Below, in pieces: positions 6,420 to 7,412 of a stretch of 7,412 nucleotides of DNA. A program made the position numbers and the translations under genes. How positions within the stretch are numbered: the stretch's first letter is position 1; each line of letters begins with the position of its first letter. Location of the stretch: the NCBI GenBank assembly GCA_026786125.1, contig JAJAYU010000369.1, positions 1-7,412 of the forward strand. Reading direction: 5' to 3'. The DNA comes from Chamaesiphon sp. Lineage in GTDB: Bacteria; Cyanobacteriota; Cyanobacteriia; Cyanobacteriales; Chamaesiphonaceae. The notes below the pieces were generated by a model. It had not been told where the DNA came from. It ran no database searches and worked only from the letters and a program-made list of their open reading frames with translations.

Positions 6420-6503
6420 ATTGATAATTGATACTTCTCCTTGCGGAGAGGCTGCGCCAACGGCTACGCTCAGTACAAGTAATTAATAGTTGATAGTTAC
6501 GGT
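6420..6503. repeat. Composite repeat: heptamers around a twin-hairpin unit
   Basis: This stretch lies between pam68 and lpxA. Heptamer-like ATTGATA units (6420-6434) and AGTTGATA-type units (about 6482-6500) enclose a palindromic unit. TCTCC/GGAGA (6436-6440/6445-6449) forms a hairpin with a TTGC loop. It is directly followed by GGC-TGC-GCC (6450-6458), then CAAC and GGCTACGCTCAG. This matches the TCTCC...GGAGA...GCTGCGC...GGCTACGCT class of repeats common in cyanobacteria. It would lie in the lpxA leader or the pam68 trailer. Confidence 0.8.
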
Positions 6504-6512
6504 TCACCATCT

Positions 6513-7310
6513 ATGCAGATACATCCAACGGCTGTGATCGAGTCTGGTGCTAAGATTGGTGCTAATGTCTCGATCGGTCCATTTTGCTACATTCGACATG
6601 ATGTAGAAATTGGGGACAATTGTATTTTGGATGCCCATGTCACTCTCTTACCGTACACCTCGATCGGTCAAAATTGTCATCTTCATAGTAATGTTGTCCT
6701 GGGTGATACTCCCCAAGACGTGGCTTACAAAGATGAGCCAAGCTATGTCAAAGTTGGTGATGGTTGTACCCTCAGAGAAGGCGTAACCATTCATCGGGGC
6801 ACGAAACCAGGCACCAAGACTACTGTAGGTAATAACTGCCTATTAATGGCATACAGCCACCTCGCCCACAACGTCCAGCTCGGTAACGATGTAATCGTCG
6901 CCAATGGCGCACTATTAGCGGGCTACGTCGAAGTAGGAGATCGGGCATTCATCAGTGGCAACTGTTTAGTGCATCAATTTGCCAGAGTTGGGCGATTAGT
7001 AATGATGGCTGGTGGTTCGGCAGCACACAAAGACATCCCGCCATTTTGTATGACGCGGAGCACGACGTTAAATAAAGTGATGGGCTTGAATAGTGTCGGA
7101 TTGCGTCGCGCTGGGTTTACCTCAGCAGAAAGATTAACGCTCAAACGCGCCTTCAAAATCTTATATCAGTCCAATCTACTCATTCCAGAAGCTTTAGTTA
7201 GGTTAGAAACAGAATTTGATTCAGTCCTAGTCACCGAAATTTGCGACTTTATCAAAAGTTCTCAACGCGGCATTGCCGGATACGTCCGTCAACGCCAGAG
7301 TGAAGAGTGA
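6513..7310 (+). CDS. lpxA: UDP-N-acetylglucosamine O-acyltransferase LpxA (265 aa)
   Basis: LpxA adds a 3-hydroxyacyl chain from ACP to UDP-GlcNAc in the cytoplasm, the first step of lipid A synthesis. Residues 1-185 are left-handed beta-helix hexapeptide repeats (IHPTAVIESGAKIGANVSIG and onward). VVLGDTPQDVAYKDEPS (61-77) is the LpxA-specific loop. The catalytic base, His125 in E. coli, corresponds to His119 in YSHLAHN (114-120), with His116 matching E. coli His122 and His154 (VHQF) matching His160. The E. coli His144 position is Tyr138 (LAGYVEV), and Arg199 in GLRRAGF matches Arg204. The C-terminal helical domain spans about 190-260. Length is close to the 262 residues of E. coli. fabZ and lpxC are not next to it upstream; lpxB could follow outside the window. 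No Shine-Dalgarno sequence precedes the ATG. Confidence 0.96.
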   Translation: MQIHPTAVIESGAKIGANVSIGPFCYIRHDVEIGDNCILDAHVTLLPYTSIGQNCHLHSNVVLGDTPQDVAYKDEPSYVKVGDGCTLREGVTIHRGTKPGTKTTVGNNCLLMAYSHLAHNVQLGNDVIVANGALLAGYVEVGDRAFISGNCLVHQFARVGRLVMMAGGSAAHKDIPPFCMTRSTTLNKVMGLNSVGLRRAGFTSAERLTLKRAFKILYQSNLLIPEALVRLETEFDSVLVTEICDFIKSSQRGIAGYVRQRQSEE

Positions 7311-7330
7311 ACTTATGCTTCTCGGTTAAG

Positions 7331-7412
7331 TGTGTTGGGTTGTTTCGTTCCGAAAGGCTCCGCCAACATTCTTCAACCCAACCTACAGATCTATCAATTA
7401 TCAATTATCAAT
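7331..7412. repeat. Inverted copy of the palindromic repeat plus heptamers, with an inserted twin hairpin
   Basis: Outer arms GTTGGGTTG (7334-7342) and CAACCCAAC (7374-7382) are perfectly complementary. The 31-base interior holds hairpin TTTCG/CGAAA (7343-7347/7351-7355), directly followed by GGC-TCC-GCC (7356-7364). Heptamer units ATCAATT run from 7393 to the edge. Bases 7367-7404 are the exact reverse complement of 1595-1632 (38 bp). The repeat starts about 20 bp after the lpxA stop and probably continues past the window. It lacks a T-run, so it is not a typical terminator. Confidence 0.85.

Overview
The window is chromosomal DNA from a cyanobacterium. A PAM68-type photosystem II assembly gene follows rpsO, CGATCG is very frequent (about 20 copies by eye, two inside full GCGATCGC HIP1 octamers), and the intergenic DNA carries heptamer STRR-type and palindromic repeats of the kind seen in cyanobacteria. 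The genus cannot be fixed from this sequence. Gene content is mostly conserved housekeeping and membrane functions. I see no phage, plasmid, CRISPR, toxin-antitoxin or defence genes and no convincing new multi-gene system. The points of interest lie in the small repeats and in one interrupted gene.

Left part (1-1700). The 5' end of a sugar transferase gene runs off the left edge on the minus strand. Divergent from it is a small basic conserved-type hypothetical protein (533-877). This gene converges, with one base between the stops, on a class I SAM-dependent methyltransferase (879-1574, minus). The methyltransferase start codon sits directly against a heptamer repeat and two copies of a palindromic repeat; the longer ORF through these is probably not real protein.

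Middle (1700-5450, all minus). A DUF2301-type membrane protein (1716-2369) is followed by a repeat-filled gap. Next comes what looks like one operon read leftwards: rseP (site-2 protease), a polytopic membrane protein, then an RDD-family membrane protein. The RDD gene has an in-frame TAA at codon 55 and is annotated as interrupted, although the rest of the frame is intact.

Right part (5450-7412, plus). A compact divergent promoter region separates rseP from rpsO. Then follow pam68 (photosystem II assembly) and lpxA (first step of lipid A synthesis). Short repeats fill each gap in this run. The window ends in an inverted copy of the repeat found upstream of the methyltransferase, so a 38-bp perfect inverted repeat brackets most of the window.
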